NCBI GenBank assembly: GCA_020635205.1
Contig: JACKAE010000003.1
Location: forward strand, 558,001 to 622,000
From: Ignavibacteria bacterium
GTDB taxonomy: Bacteria > Bacteroidota > Ignavibacteria > OLB7
DNA length: 64,000 bases
Reading direction: 5' to 3'
The first letter of the stretch is position 1, and every line of letters starts with the position of its first letter. The notes beneath the pieces were generated by a model, which made no database searches, was not told where the DNA came from, and saw only the letters and a list, made by a program, of their open reading frames with translations. Both the position numbers and the translations under genes were made by a program. Positions 39,178 through 48,834 of the stretch are shown piece after piece.

Positions 39178-40710
39178 GTGTCGTGGATTAGTAGCCGCAA
39201 CTCTTTAGATTGCGCCAGTCTCTGTAAAGAAATCGAAGCTCCCCTCATACTACCTAAGCATATACATTCGAAGAGTGAAGAGTCCAAGGTCAACTATACA
39301 GTCATTCCCCTGAGTGTCCTTTTGCGTGATCGATATACCAACATCTTTAACAATCCACAACCTACATTGATTGACCGTTCACATCCACCACCTTCTACTC
39401 AGAAGTTTACCCCTCTTCCCCTTGCGTTCGAACAGACCAGGCTGTCGAACGGTGTCCCCCTCTACCTGATTCCTCACCAAGCACAACCTTTTCTCTCGCT
39501 AAGACTTCTGCTAAAGCGAGGAGCACGGAATGATGGCCCACTTCCCGGTCTGGCAGACATTACGTGCGACCTCCTCTCAGCCGGAGCTGGCTCGCGAGAC
39601 GCAATTACTTTTGCTGCCGACGTAGAGCGCCTTGGAGCAAACCTCGGCGTAGAGGCAAGCAGAGATGTTATCAGGCTTGAGTTGGATACGCTGACCCGCT
39701 TCCTACCGGAAGCAATTCCCCTTGCTGCCGATATGGTTCTCCGCCCCCTCTTCGATCCTGATGAGCTTAAGAGAGAACGGAAACAAAAGCTATCGACACT
39801 CAAACAGAATCGTTCAGAACCTGACTGGCTGGCGGCAACTGCTCTGCGCCGTACGCTCTACGGTTCAAATCCATACGGCCACCCTATCGAAGGAGAAAAA
39901 GATTCAGTTGCGCGCATCACAATTGAAGATTGTAAGAACTTTCACCACCAACAGATTATTCCAGCCCACGCAATGTTTATCGTTGCAGGCGATGTGACGG
40001 TAGATGAAATTCAAGACCGACTCGAAGCGGGGTTTTCTGGTTGGCGTGGTGACGTGCCATCGTTAATTGCCCCTGTGATTCCTCAGCCAGCAGCGGGAGG
40101 CCGACTCTTGATCCTGGACCGACCAGGCTCTGCCCACACAGCAATTAGAATTGGACGAATAGGTTTGTCGAGAAAAGACCCAGAGGCTATTCCACTTCTT
40201 GTACTCAACACTCTGTTGGGAGATTACTTCAACAGTCGCCTGAACAATCTGCTTCGCGAGTCGATGGGCTTTACCTACGAAGCATGGTCGTATGTTGAGA
40301 TGACTGTAGACCCAGGGATGATTGTCGTCGGCACATCGGTTAGGGCTGATCGAGTTGCGAAGACGGTAGGTGCGATCTTCGGAGAGCTTGATCGAATTGC
40401 ATCGAAAGAAGTTGGGGAGGAAGAGTTGGAGATTGTGAAGGGATACATTGCCGGACGGCAGGCACTCGCTTCGGAGACACCGGATCAAATCGCCGGGATG
40501 GTCACCACAATTGCCCTGCACGATCTCCCCGCTGACTACTACCGCACGTTCATCGAACAGATACGCTCGCTCACTCCCGAAGATTTGCTGAAGACAGCCA
40601 AGCGGTTTCTCCGCTCAGAAGATATGACAGTTGTGGTTGCAGGAGATGCCGAGAAACTCAGGAGCGAACTCGCCCCCTTCGGTAGAGTAGAAATTGTTAG
40701 GAGTAAGTAG
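39178..40710 (+). CDS. M16 family peptidase-like protein, non-catalytic subunit
   Basis: Up to 510 residues from a GTG at 39178. Family alignment by eye suggests a later start near the TTG at 39367 (LIDRSHPPPSTQKF), since related proteins begin with this motif; there is no in-frame ATG between. The fold is clearly M16 (LSNGVPLYLIPHQ, RRTLYGSNPYGHPI, LLRESMGFTYEAWSYVE). The position of the zinc motif reads GLADITCDLL, so the HxxEH residues are missing and it should not hydrolyse peptides itself. It probably forms a heterodimer with the gene 16 bases upstream and supplies the substrate-binding arginine/tyrosine region. Confidence 0.9.
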   Translation: MSWISSRNSLDCASLCKEIEAPLILPKHIHSKSEESKVNYTVIPLSVLLRDRYTNIFNNPQPTLIDRSHPPPSTQKFTPLPLAFEQTRLSNGVPLYLIPHQAQPFLSLRLLLKRGARNDGPLPGLADITCDLLSAGAGSRDAITFAADVERLGANLGVEASRDVIRLELDTLTRFLPEAIPLAADMVLRPLFDPDELKRERKQKLSTLKQNRSEPDWLAATALRRTLYGSNPYGHPIEGEKDSVARITIEDCKNFHHQQIIPAHAMFIVAGDVTVDEIQDRLEAGFSGWRGDVPSLIAPVIPQPAAGGRLLILDRPGSAHTAIRIGRIGLSRKDPEAIPLLVLNTLLGDYFNSRLNNLLRESMGFTYEAWSYVEMTVDPGMIVVGTSVRADRVAKTVGAIFGELDRIASKEVGEEELEIVKGYIAGRQALASETPDQIAGMVTTIALHDLPADYYRTFIEQIRSLTPEDLLKTAKRFLRSEDMTVVVAGDAEKLRSELAPFGRVEIVRSK

Positions 40711-40819
40711 AGTTTATGATAACTGCACAAGAGGTTTTAACCTGCAAAATCACCCGCGGTGCTCCCCTTTGAAGAAAAGGCTCCCAGTTTACTCTTCTCT
40801 CTACACACTCCACGAACTC

Positions 40820-42076
40820 TCACTGAATTCTCGTGTTCACGACATTGTTGAAGATCGACCCGAACCGATAGCTAAGTCCGAGGCTTGTGTAGTAGCTAAA
40901 ATTGGTTGCCAGTTGCTGTTGGCGCAGAAGAATCTGTGCTGGTGTCGCTTGTCCTTTCGGGAGAGCAAGCTGGTCACGAATGGAATTGATACCGGCGTAC
41001 ATCGTACAAGACACCCCTTTGAACAACCGAAAGTTCAGCAGTGCACTGACGCCGATATTATACTTACTGATATCGTGGAAGTAGTGTGAGCCATAGACTG
41101 AAAGACTGGCAGAACCCCACGTCTGCAAACTTTCAAAGCTCGCCGAGAGAGATTCTGAGAAGAGGACTTCATTCAACTTGTCGTAGATCGTCTCCTCCCG
41201 ATAGTTCGCAGAGATCACGTTCATTCGATAGAGAAACTGGAATTGTCGTTGTGTCGCCTCATCGTAGGGATAGATGTTGTACTCCAGCGCTGGGGCTGCA
41301 CTGATTGTCAACCGATTATTGCCGAACGTACCTGAAGAGGCTGAAAAGAACCCACCTGCCGACCAGTGATCGCCGAGACTCTTCACCAGAAGTCCATTCC
41401 CATTGTAGTTCCGGGTAATGCCAATGATCGTTGTCACATCATCTAAATCGAAACGACTCTCGGAGTAATTAAATCCAGTGCTAAGTGCTGCCTTCCACTC
41501 TGGTGTCACGTGATCTGCCTTGATACTTCCACTTAGGGTTGCAGAAGATGACGAAGACTCCCCAGTAGTGTAGCCCGTCAGCGATACAGAGAAGACCCAA
41601 CTGTTCCATGGGTCCTCCTCTCTAACCGAAGAGAGTTCACTCGTCGGTTGGCTGTAGCTCACGTTGATACGGCCAGCTAAGGGAGTCCGGACAACGTAGC
41701 GCATCAATCCAATCTCTAAGTAGCGGAGGAATATCTCACGGCGCTCCGCTTCTGTTGCCGACTCTGGAGTAGAAAACCGGAGGGTGTCGTTGGCTCCCTC
41801 AAACGGATCACGTACGACCATCGCCACTGTATACTCTGTCCCACCCGACCCGGTTGGCTGTGTGGTGACCAGCAGGTGAACTTGAGCCTCCTTCGGTTCG
41901 CGAACATAGTTTACGTACGTAATCTCCGAACGGATGTGAGCCTCCCAACATGCGGAGCAATCGATGTAGAGACGAAGGGCTTCGTCGCGCGAAGAGCCGG
42001 TAGAGATTGCACTGTCCTGAGCGGAGAGACTTGCCACAACAAACAAGAGTGCGAGAGAATAGGAGAGGGCATTCAT
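40820..42076 (-). CDS. Putative outer-membrane beta-barrel protein
   Basis: About 418 residues from the ATG at 42076; a GTG four codons upstream also fits. Signal peptide MNALSYSLALLFVVASLSAQ. Residues about 35-125 contain CSACWEAHIRSEITYVNYV, a two-cysteine stretch followed by a soluble domain. The rest has alternating amphipathic strands with aromatic ends (YRFGSIFNNVV, YYTSLGLSYRF), consistent with a beta-barrel. It does not belong to a family I can name. It ends convergently with the M16 gene and stands alone. Confidence 0.72.
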   Translation of the reverse strand: MNALSYSLALLFVVASLSAQDSAISTGSSRDEALRLYIDCSACWEAHIRSEITYVNYVREPKEAQVHLLVTTQPTGSGGTEYTVAMVVRDPFEGANDTLRFSTPESATEAERREIFLRYLEIGLMRYVVRTPLAGRINVSYSQPTSELSSVREEDPWNSWVFSVSLTGYTTGESSSSSATLSGSIKADHVTPEWKAALSTGFNYSESRFDLDDVTTIIGITRNYNGNGLLVKSLGDHWSAGGFFSASSGTFGNNRLTISAAPALEYNIYPYDEATQRQFQFLYRMNVISANYREETIYDKLNEVLFSESLSASFESLQTWGSASLSVYGSHYFHDISKYNIGVSALLNFRLFKGVSCTMYAGINSIRDQLALPKGQATPAQILLRQQQLATNFSYYTSLGLSYRFGSIFNNVVNTRIQ

Positions 42077-42256
42077 AATAGTACACACAGGTTAACCTTG
42101 TAAAACAGCCATGAAGGAACCTACATGATATTTTTGATTTAGCAAAGAAAGATTCCTTTGCCACTTCTATCTACAATAATAAGCTGTTCGCAGCCTTCGA
42201 GAGTGAGGCTTCAAAGAGACTTGTGGTGTTGCACTTTCATTTGCCGCACGTATACC

Positions 42257-42796
42257 CTACTTTTCCTCAACCTTGTACTGCCGTAACTTCGCGTCGAGCA
42301 ATGTCCCCCAAAGTCGGTCGTAGGGGTGAACCTCTTCAACTTGTTGGTCTTCCCGGTAGACAGGTTTCCCCTCGTTGGCCCACCGAAAGATGGAACCTTG
42401 CAGGTTTACCACGTTCGTGAAGCCAGCCTTCTCAAGCCGTTCGGCAAGTTGCGATGAACGATAACCAACCGAACAGTAGGCAACGATTGGTTGATCTCTG
42501 TCGAGCGTGTCGAGATCGGGAAACGTTGTGGCGTCCGGGTCAATTTGGTGTGCGTCCCACAGGTGGCTGACCGCATACTCACCTGGCTGGCGAGCGTCGA
42601 GGATCAATGGCTGCGGCAAAGTTGAGTCGGCAAGCCATCGTGCTAACGAATCTGTTGTGATCTGCTGAACTTCAGGAAAATCGTTCTCAATCATCGTCTC
42701 TACCATTTGCCACGACTGTTCCTGACTACATGCTGGTAAGGGGAGCGCAAGCCCGAGCAACAGTGCTCCCCGTCGTATCAATCTTGTATGCTTCAT
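42257..42796 (-). CDS. Rhodanese-domain lipoprotein
   Basis: About 179 residues, starting at the ATG at 42796 preceded by AGGATT. The lipoprotein signal ends LALPLPAC with the Cys near residue 23. A single rhodanese domain covers about 50-150: LILDARQPGEYAVSHLWDA, then the active-site loop YCSVGYRSS with catalytic cysteine, then NLQGSIFRWANEGKPV. Family members transfer sulfane sulfur or act as single-cysteine redox proteins. Lipidation places this one in the periplasm or outer membrane. It is divergently oriented from the yhdH gene. The frame runs on upstream of the start, but without sense. Confidence 0.9.
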   Translation of the reverse strand: MKHTRLIRRGALLLGLALPLPACSQEQSWQMVETMIENDFPEVQQITTDSLARWLADSTLPQPLILDARQPGEYAVSHLWDAHQIDPDATTFPDLDTLDRDQPIVAYCSVGYRSSQLAERLEKAGFTNVVNLQGSIFRWANEGKPVYREDQQVEEVHPYDRLWGTLLDAKLRQYKVEEK

Positions 42797-42969
42797 AATC
42801 CTAAGGTAAACATTCACACTCTGGACTTCACTTATTCCCGCTCCCCTGTTCCCTATTCCCCTCTCCAAGAAACCGTCACAAACTAAGCTCCTCACCCCTT
42901 CCTCCTCACTCCCTCTTCTGACGTATCTTTCCCCTTCTACTATTAACTACTCACTACATACCAATAACT

Positions 42970-43968
42970 ATGTCCAAAACATTCCGAGCACTTATTGTGG
43001 AAGAGAATCCCGACGGCACTCCAGACCGCTACATCGGCGAGCGCAACACTGACGAACTTCCGGCAGGTGACGTGTTAATCCGGGTGACCCACTCCGGTTT
43101 GAACTACAAAGATGCTCTCTCCGCTTCAATCCACAAGGGAATTACGCGAACCTACCCACACACCCCCGGTCTCGACGCCTCCGGCATCGTTGATGAGAGC
43201 AACAACGCTGAGTTCAAGCCGGGAGATCGCGTTCTGGTTACCGGCTACGACCTCGGCATGAACACAGCAGGTGGTTTCGGCGAATATATCCGTGTCCCTG
43301 CTGAGTGGGTGGTTCCTCTGCCAGAAGCTCTCTCCCTTCGCGAAGGCATGATTCTCGGCACAGCAGGATTCACCGCCGCCCTCGCGATCTACCGACTTGA
43401 GCGGCATGGTCTAACCCCTAAGAGTGGGTCAGTACTCGTTACTGGAGCAACTGGGGGCGTTGGAAGTATGGGGGTGATGATGCTCGCCCGCTCCGGCTAC
43501 CACGTTGTCGCCTCCACGGGAAAACTCGATGAGCTTGATTACCTGAGAGAGCTTGGTGCAGCCGAAGTGATCCACCGAGATCAGATCAACGACAACTCCG
43601 ACAAACCTCTTCTCACCCGACGCTGGGCTGGAGCAATCGACACGGTTGGGGGAAGACCGTTAGCACGACTCTTGGCCGCAATGGACTACGAGGGGGGAAT
43701 CGCCGTCTGCGGCAACGTGGCTGGGGTTGACCTCTCTACAACTGTCTACCCCTTCATTCTACGGGGCGCAGCACTGATCGGCATCAACTCCGCCACCACC
43801 CCAATGCCCCTCCGTCGCGAACTCTGGAACCGTATCGCCACCGAGTGGAAGAACGAACTTCTCGAGGAAATGGCTCACGACGTGACGTTGGAACAAATCG
43901 ACGACGAGATCGAGCGTATCTTGCGAGGAGAACAACGTGGGCGGGTGGTGTTGGAACACAGAGGATAA
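42970..43968 (+). CDS. yhdH: YhdH/AcuI-family NADPH-dependent acrylyl-CoA reductase
   Basis: 332 residues, the normal length. Zinc-independent medium-chain dehydrogenase of the YhdH/YhfP family. The start is MSKTFRALIVEENPDGT, followed by the quinone-oxidoreductase core (HSGLNYKDALSASI, PGLDASGIV) and the nucleotide-binding motif VTGATGGVGSMGV at about 160. The E. coli member reduces acrylyl-CoA to propionyl-CoA, and that activity is likely but not certain here. No other propionate or acrylate genes are close, so it is probably a single detoxification gene. It is followed by an AT-rich repeat. Confidence 0.93.
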   Translation: MSKTFRALIVEENPDGTPDRYIGERNTDELPAGDVLIRVTHSGLNYKDALSASIHKGITRTYPHTPGLDASGIVDESNNAEFKPGDRVLVTGYDLGMNTAGGFGEYIRVPAEWVVPLPEALSLREGMILGTAGFTAALAIYRLERHGLTPKSGSVLVTGATGGVGSMGVMMLARSGYHVVASTGKLDELDYLRELGAAEVIHRDQINDNSDKPLLTRRWAGAIDTVGGRPLARLLAAMDYEGGIAVCGNVAGVDLSTTVYPFILRGAALIGINSATTPMPLRRELWNRIATEWKNELLEEMAHDVTLEQIDDEIERILRGEQRGRVVLEHRG

Positions 43969-43974
43969 TTCCAC

Positions 43975-44005
43975 AATTCAAAAGGCAAAATTAAAAATTC
44001 AAAAG
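43975..44005. repeat. AT-rich intergenic repeat (AATTCAAAA family)
   Basis: AATTCAAAAGGCAAAATT followed by a further AAATTCAAAAG-like unit. First of the copies that become frequent from here to the window end. Confidence 0.6.
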
Positions 44006-44240
44006 AGGGGATGGAGAGTAGGGATTCCTTATCTTCATCGGAAGCAAAGTCGAGCGAAGGGTCTCTCCGGCTTTGTAGAGCAGAACCAGATGCAGTGCAC
44101 ACCCTGCGAGGCTCCCTTCGGTAGACCTGAGAAAACAGATGACGCTCCCCTTGCTGAATTCTCACTCTGCACAGACAGAACCCTTCAGACATCCTCCCTA
44201 CGTATCGAAAATCATCATTCACTAAAAACTTGCGATCACC

Positions 44241-46382
44241 ATGAATCTTTATCGATTCGCATTACGCCTTCTCGTTCTCCTCTTCCTCTGGGGTACATCC
44301 ACGCAACTCTCTGCACAAGTTTGGTCTTCGTTAGGTCTTGAGGGAGGAGATGTCTACGCTATTGCGTACGACTCGGCAACTGAAACACTCTATGCCAGCA
44401 GCACAACCAAGACATACTGGCTAAAGAAAGGAGAACAGGTATGGCAATCCTCTACTTCCAACACCGACGATCTTGGTGGCTCTATCTCTCAACTGCTCAT
44501 TCACGACAATGTGATGATCGGCACAGTCGGTTGCTGTTCTCTCAAACGTTCATTCGATTACGGAAAGACTTGGCAGACACTCGACTCTGTCAGTACAACA
44601 GCCCTCCGACGCCCACTTCTCACGCAATTGCGCGACACACTCTACATATTTACTGATATACCGGCAGTGCTTCGTTACAGCACTGATAATGGAACCAGTT
44701 GGACTGCAATTGACACAATCCCATTTTTTAATCCATACCGTTTTTACAACGATGGAAAGAATCTATATGTCGGTGCTTCAAACGGCTTTTACCGCAGAGA
44801 GGATGATGGCACGTGGAACAACAAGATAGGGCCGAATACCTCTGCCGCATTGGCTGCACAGTTTACAGGTGATACGATTGTTCTCCAAGGGAACTTTGGG
44901 GCAGGTCTTTTCCGTTCGTTTAATCGTGGCCAGGAGTGGACTCCCCTTCCTCCAATTAAATCTCTACTTAGTATCTATACCTTTGTTCTCCAGAATGATA
45001 CGATCTGGGTCGGAACATCTGATGGCCTATACGCAACTCCGCTCGACGAAACTACCTGGGTCAGAATGGACTCCGCTTCTACCACTCTCTTGAGTCAGAC
45101 AGACATCGTGTTTATGGGTGAGCAACTTGTTCTTGCCACTGGAGCTGGAGTTTATGCGTGGGAACCGGAGAACAGAGTGATCCATCCATTCCATGCCGGC
45201 TGGAATAGCCTCTCAGTTTCCCAGTTCACGTTGTCGAGCAACAAACTGCCTACCGAGTCACTGATAGCACTGGCTCAGAATGGCCTTTACATCAGAAACA
45301 CGGCCAACGAGGAGTGGATCAGAAGGAGCGGGCCACGAGGCCTTGGAGCCGAAAAGATTTTCCAGACTGGAGGTAAACTCTACGCAATTCTGGCAGATGT
45401 AGACTCACTCTATGTTTCGGAGAACAATGCGAGAAGCTGGACTTCCCACTTGATTAACCGGGCAAATGACCTTCACCCAACACGGATTCACGCAGTGGAA
45501 GATACAATTCTTGTTGGAGGATCGAGCGGCACAATCTATCTCTCAAATGATGGTGCAAAGAGTTGGGAGAGAATTACACTCCCAAGGCCAGAGGCAATCT
45601 CCGATATTACCGGAACAGGTTCTCTTTTCTTTGCAACCATTGCAGACCCAGTAACGAAACTCTATCGTTCGGTAGATGGAGAGAAAGAGTGGACACTTAT
45701 AGGACTCCCCGACAACAATACTCATGGAAGAATTATCCGCTATGCGAACAACACCCTCTATCTGGGGACAAGTGAACATGGACTCTACCGTTCCTTTGAT
45801 CAAGGGGCGAATTGGAACAGGATATACACTCCCTTCCCACAAGTTGATTCGGGGGGGACTCCCATCACCTCAATTCTATCGCTTGATGTCTATGGAGACA
45901 CAGTCTTCGTCTACGTTAGAGATACCACCACGCTTTCTAAGAGCGCACTATACAGTTCGATAGATAACGGGACAACTTGGGTGAGAATGGAGTTGCCCAT
46001 TGATAGTAAGGCAGTAGGACTCACTGCCTTCCCAGATCGTTCACAACTGCTGATCGGAACAGATGGTAGCGGAGCCTATGGTACTGCATTAGTACTCAGC
46101 TCTGTTCAGGAGCTACAAAGGGGAAGGAACAACAGCGCGACACTCGGCTTCAACGGAGGCGAGAGACAAGTTGAGTGGAAACTCGAACACCCCTCAACCA
46201 TCACAATCACCCTCCACTCTATCGAGGGCAAAAACGTTGCCACGCTCTTCGAGGGGCATGCCGGAGCTGGAAGCCATACGCTTCCACTTCCCGAGCTTTC
46301 CCTCCCAACTGGAAACTATATCTGTGTCTTGCGGATGGAATCAGGTGAGATGGTTTCGATGGTGGTGCGAATAAAAAATTAA
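44241..46382 (+). CDS. T9SS cargo protein with BNR/YCF48-like beta-propeller
   Basis: 713 residues. Signal peptide MNLYRFALRLLVLLFLWGTSTQLSAQ. The body has repeated sialidase/photosystem-stability-type blades with Asp/Ser-x-Asp-x-Gly-x-(Thr/Ser)-Trp boxes: DYGKTWQTL, DNGTSWTAI, DGAKSWERI, DQGANWNRI, DNGTTWVRM. These propellers are usually binding or structural. The C-terminal 75 residues form a T9SS sorting domain (ITITLHSIEGKNVATLF ... LPTGNYICVLRM). The protein is secreted and surface-bound or released; no sialidase active-site set was recognised. Confidence 0.88.
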   Translation: MNLYRFALRLLVLLFLWGTSTQLSAQVWSSLGLEGGDVYAIAYDSATETLYASSTTKTYWLKKGEQVWQSSTSNTDDLGGSISQLLIHDNVMIGTVGCCSLKRSFDYGKTWQTLDSVSTTALRRPLLTQLRDTLYIFTDIPAVLRYSTDNGTSWTAIDTIPFFNPYRFYNDGKNLYVGASNGFYRREDDGTWNNKIGPNTSAALAAQFTGDTIVLQGNFGAGLFRSFNRGQEWTPLPPIKSLLSIYTFVLQNDTIWVGTSDGLYATPLDETTWVRMDSASTTLLSQTDIVFMGEQLVLATGAGVYAWEPENRVIHPFHAGWNSLSVSQFTLSSNKLPTESLIALAQNGLYIRNTANEEWIRRSGPRGLGAEKIFQTGGKLYAILADVDSLYVSENNARSWTSHLINRANDLHPTRIHAVEDTILVGGSSGTIYLSNDGAKSWERITLPRPEAISDITGTGSLFFATIADPVTKLYRSVDGEKEWTLIGLPDNNTHGRIIRYANNTLYLGTSEHGLYRSFDQGANWNRIYTPFPQVDSGGTPITSILSLDVYGDTVFVYVRDTTTLSKSALYSSIDNGTTWVRMELPIDSKAVGLTAFPDRSQLLIGTDGSGAYGTALVLSSVQELQRGRNNSATLGFNGGERQVEWKLEHPSTITITLHSIEGKNVATLFEGHAGAGSHTLPLPELSLPTGNYICVLRMESGEMVSMVVRIKN

Positions 46383-46486
46383 AATCAGGAATGGAGAACG
46401 GCTCTATGCTTCTGCCACCCTCCCCCCATTCAAAACTTATAGCCGAGCAGGAGATTTTGTACGGGTAAATAGAGACAGTACACCTA

Positions 46487-47254
46487 TTACTCGCCAATCT
46501 CTCCCTCATCCTCCACAGCATAATATTTCAAGTGCTGATATGATAGCCCGAGGTGGAAGCCGGCGAAGGCTCCGGGGCTGTCGTGTGAAGCATTCTGCGC
46601 TGCGTTAATTGGGACGAGTCCGTGATCTCCAATTAGCTCAAGCTGAATTGGAATTGTTGCCGTCAACCGAATTGCATCGTTCTCGTTGAAGGCAAATTCA
46701 TAACCAAATCCGAAGCCGAAACTCAAACCGAGTCCGCGTGGTGGCTCGCGGTCGAGAAACTCCAAGTCGACTGCATCAACGTGGTTCGGCTGCGCTCCTG
46801 TCATCACCGAGAGGCCAAAGCGAAGGGGAGCAAACGCTCCACTCTCCCCCGGCTGCCACTCCCCCGAAAACCAGTGGCGGAAGGTAAACTCTGCACTGTA
46901 GATACAGTATGGGGTCACAGGTGCGATGAACCAAGAATCTTGGTTGATACTATCCTTATATATCACACGCTGATCCGTGACTTCACCTCGAATCAATCGG
47001 AAGAGTATTCCGCTGTAGAAGGTGTATGGCTCCTCACTCTTTCCGATATATTCAATCTCGACAGAGGGAGCAATTGGCTTATATGGCCCGCCTAACATAA
47101 AGACTGGACCACCACCTATCACATACCCTTCTCGATAGAATGTCTGCGCTGCAAGAGAGTGACAAATAAGGAGGAGAAGAAACGGAAGAGAGATTCTGCA
47201 GAAGAAGAGAAGAGATCGGCGGGAAGATCCTTCGTATTGATGATGTTGGCACAT
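46487..47254 (-). CDS. Putative outer-membrane beta-barrel protein, unknown function
   Basis: About 255 residues from the ATG at 47254; the frame extends to 47353 but without sense. A basic N-terminus and hydrophobic run ending LLLLICHSLAAQ form a signal peptide. The mature part alternates short aromatic strands and turns (REGYVIGGGPVFMLGGPYKP, SFGFGFGYEFAFNENDAIRLT) and ends FHLGLSYQHLKYYAVEDEGEIGE, typical of an OmpA-like or PorT-like 8-strand barrel but with no signature I can name. It lies convergent to the T9SS propeller gene. Confidence 0.7.
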   Translation of the reverse strand: MCQHHQYEGSSRRSLLFFCRISLPFLLLLICHSLAAQTFYREGYVIGGGPVFMLGGPYKPIAPSVEIEYIGKSEEPYTFYSGILFRLIRGEVTDQRVIYKDSINQDSWFIAPVTPYCIYSAEFTFRHWFSGEWQPGESGAFAPLRFGLSVMTGAQPNHVDAVDLEFLDREPPRGLGLSFGFGFGYEFAFNENDAIRLTATIPIQLELIGDHGLVPINAAQNASHDSPGAFAGFHLGLSYQHLKYYAVEDEGEIGE

Positions 47255-47625
47255 GTATGCTGGTGGAGAATAGGTTTGCAGAAAAATGCTATTGAAGATT
47301 CTGGAATTTATCTGCGTTGTGAGAAGTAATCTTTGTACTCTCACGCTCCGCAAATATACTCAGCCCAATGCCAGATGCTACTGAGTTGCTCTCGGACTTC
47401 CGGCGATTGGCATCCGCGTAGTGAAGAGCACTTGAACAGTTGCAGAGTATCCTATCGGGGAGAAAAGCACCAACCTTCTGTATATTGGTAAATGAATCTG
47501 CCGGTTAACTGCGAGAGATGGTGATGATAGACTCGCCTTACACTTGCTGAACCGGTATCGACCTGAAAGTCGAAGTTGCGCCAACGTTCAATCAGAAGCT
47601 ACTGTGAACCAACCTCTTGTTATCT
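47255..47625. other. Divergent intergenic region with an inverted repeat
   Basis: 371 bases, no gene. An imperfect inverted repeat GTGAGA-A-GTA (47319-47328) / TACTCTCAC (47336-47344) lies about 65 bases upstream of the 47254 start and could be an operator. Nothing else was recognised. Confidence 0.35.
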
Positions 47626-48204
47626 ATGTTTGATCGAAGCTGGGATGTATTAGCAATTGCTGGTCCATCTGGCGTTGGCAAATCTCGCCTTAGTTACTCA
47701 CTTGCACGGCACTATGATCTCCCAATCGTTGAGGTTGACGATCTCTTTCATGCTGTCGAAGCATTAACAACACCAGACCAGCAGCCACTAATCCACTTTT
47801 GGCGGACACACCCTGAGTCAGCCGACTTCCCTGCCACCAAAGTTTTAGAACTCTTCCTCGAAGTTAGTCGCGCAATATCTCCGGCAGTAAGGTCGGTGAT
47901 CGACAACCACATCGAAACCCAAATGCCTGTTGTTTTAGATGGCGACTATATTCTTCCTGAGTTAATCGCGGAGTATTCAGATCGGGTGAAATCAATTTTC
48001 CTGTACGAGGAGAACCACCATCAAATCGTAGATAACTACCTTCAGCGCGAACCAATGGCAGGCGATCAACACAAGAGAGCTGAGGTAAGTCTGCTGTTCG
48101 GAGATTGGCTACGTGATGAGTGTAAGCGGCTTGGCTTCCTTGCAATGCCTGCTCGACCATGGGAGACGGTAGTGGAACGTGCTGTTGCAGCCGTGGCGAA
48201 ATAG
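47626..48204 (+). CDS. P-loop kinase-like ATPase
   Basis: 192 residues from the ATG at 47626; a TTG three codons upstream is also in frame. Walker A GPSGVGKSRL lies at about residues 13-22, with a following acidic motif VEVDDLFHAVE and a lid-like arginine region (LQREPMAGDQHKR). The layout matches small nucleotide/nucleoside or 2-phosphoglycerate kinase-like proteins of the AAA_33/zeta family. The substrate cannot be assigned. No antitoxin-like gene is adjacent, so a zeta toxin role is not supported. Confidence 0.8.
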   Translation: MFDRSWDVLAIAGPSGVGKSRLSYSLARHYDLPIVEVDDLFHAVEALTTPDQQPLIHFWRTHPESADFPATKVLELFLEVSRAISPAVRSVIDNHIETQMPVVLDGDYILPELIAEYSDRVKSIFLYEENHHQIVDNYLQREPMAGDQHKRAEVSLLFGDWLRDECKRLGFLAMPARPWETVVERAVAAVAK

Positions 48205-48515
48205 TATTTCGGTCGCTTTCGGATTGAGGGAGATTGAGAGTTGATAATTCATCCTCACCTCGCCTCTAAGAAGCTGTTTTGGAATTCGATACGATCTATC
48301 CGTACGGCGAGCTTCTTGAAAGTTCAGACAGTCCTGCTGAGGTCTTCCGAAGCATCTCACCGGTGAAGAACCACCGCACCTCTCCCTTCCTTACCATTCC
48401 CTCCACTCTTCCTGCGAGACTCTTCGCTTCGCCTTCGGCTATGCTCAGAGTGACAGTCTGGTTTCTGCGTGATCGTGTTCCATCGCTACCCAGCATGGTA
48501 TTTCCCTAACAGCCT
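48205..48515. other. 311-base intergenic region holding a palindromic repeat
   Basis: No gene; the main content is the repeat at 48323-48461. Confidence 0.5.
48323..48461. repeat. Palindromic intergenic repeat, family P, inverted arrangement
   Basis: One arm contains CCTGCTGAGG and CGAAGCATCTC (48332-48359). The other contains CTGCGAGACTCTTCGC and CAGAGTGACAGTCTG (48411-48460). The arms are inverted copies of each other and match the unit at 53837-53936 with the arm order swapped. Confidence 0.7.
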
Positions 48516-48743
48516 CTAAGCACGTGATCCCGCTCTCTCATTTAAGCGCTCAAGAGTTTTCTCTCCGACAAAGAGGAGAAGATAACCGCCGTCGAGACAG
48601 ACACGGCTCCGATCAGCTTTTGCCATCACATATTTGGGTCCCAACAACCCCGCCTCAGTTGTTCGGAACATGGCGTGAGCGTGAAACATCGAGAACGAAG
48701 TCTCTTCGGTTAGATTTTCGCTTTGACAGACTGGACAGTGCAT
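48516..48743 (-). CDS. Small zinc-ribbon protein
   Basis: 75 residues. It begins MHCPVCQSENL with one CxxC knuckle. A second half VCLDGGYLLLFV resembles the CxxCGY knuckle of small zinc-ribbon proteins, but Gly replaces the second Cys, so zinc binding may be incomplete. It lies behind fabI in the same direction, separated by an inverted repeat. Function unknown; the start has no clear ribosome site. Confidence 0.6.
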   Translation of the reverse strand: MHCPVCQSENLTEETSFSMFHAHAMFRTTEAGLLGPKYVMAKADRSRVCLDGGYLLLFVGEKTLERLNERAGSRA

Positions 48744-48767
48744 TTGTATTAGGGGTTGTGGATTGCT

Positions 48768-48830
48768 AATTGCGGATTGAGATTCAGAGATTCATTTCTA
48801 CAACGCTCGATCCCCTACCAATCCGCAATT
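48768..48830. repeat. Inverted repeat next to fabI, family Q copy 1
   Basis: AATTGCGGATTG (48768-48779) and its exact complement CAATCCGCAATT (48819-48830), with CAACGCTCGA in the centre. The same centre and related arms occur at 49863-49929. It lies just past the fabI stop and could act as a terminator hairpin. Confidence 0.65.
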
Positions 48831-48834
48831 CCAA

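Noticed and set aside
42836..42969. Pyrimidine-rich stretch before the yhdH start
   Set aside because: It looks like another low-complexity intergenic repeat (CCCTGTTCCCTATTCCCC) but has only one copy in the window, so no family can be claimed.
47626..48204. Zeta-toxin-like toxin-antitoxin module
   Set aside because: The P-loop kinase fold alone is not enough; no adjacent small antitoxin gene is present and zeta-specific residues are not recognised.
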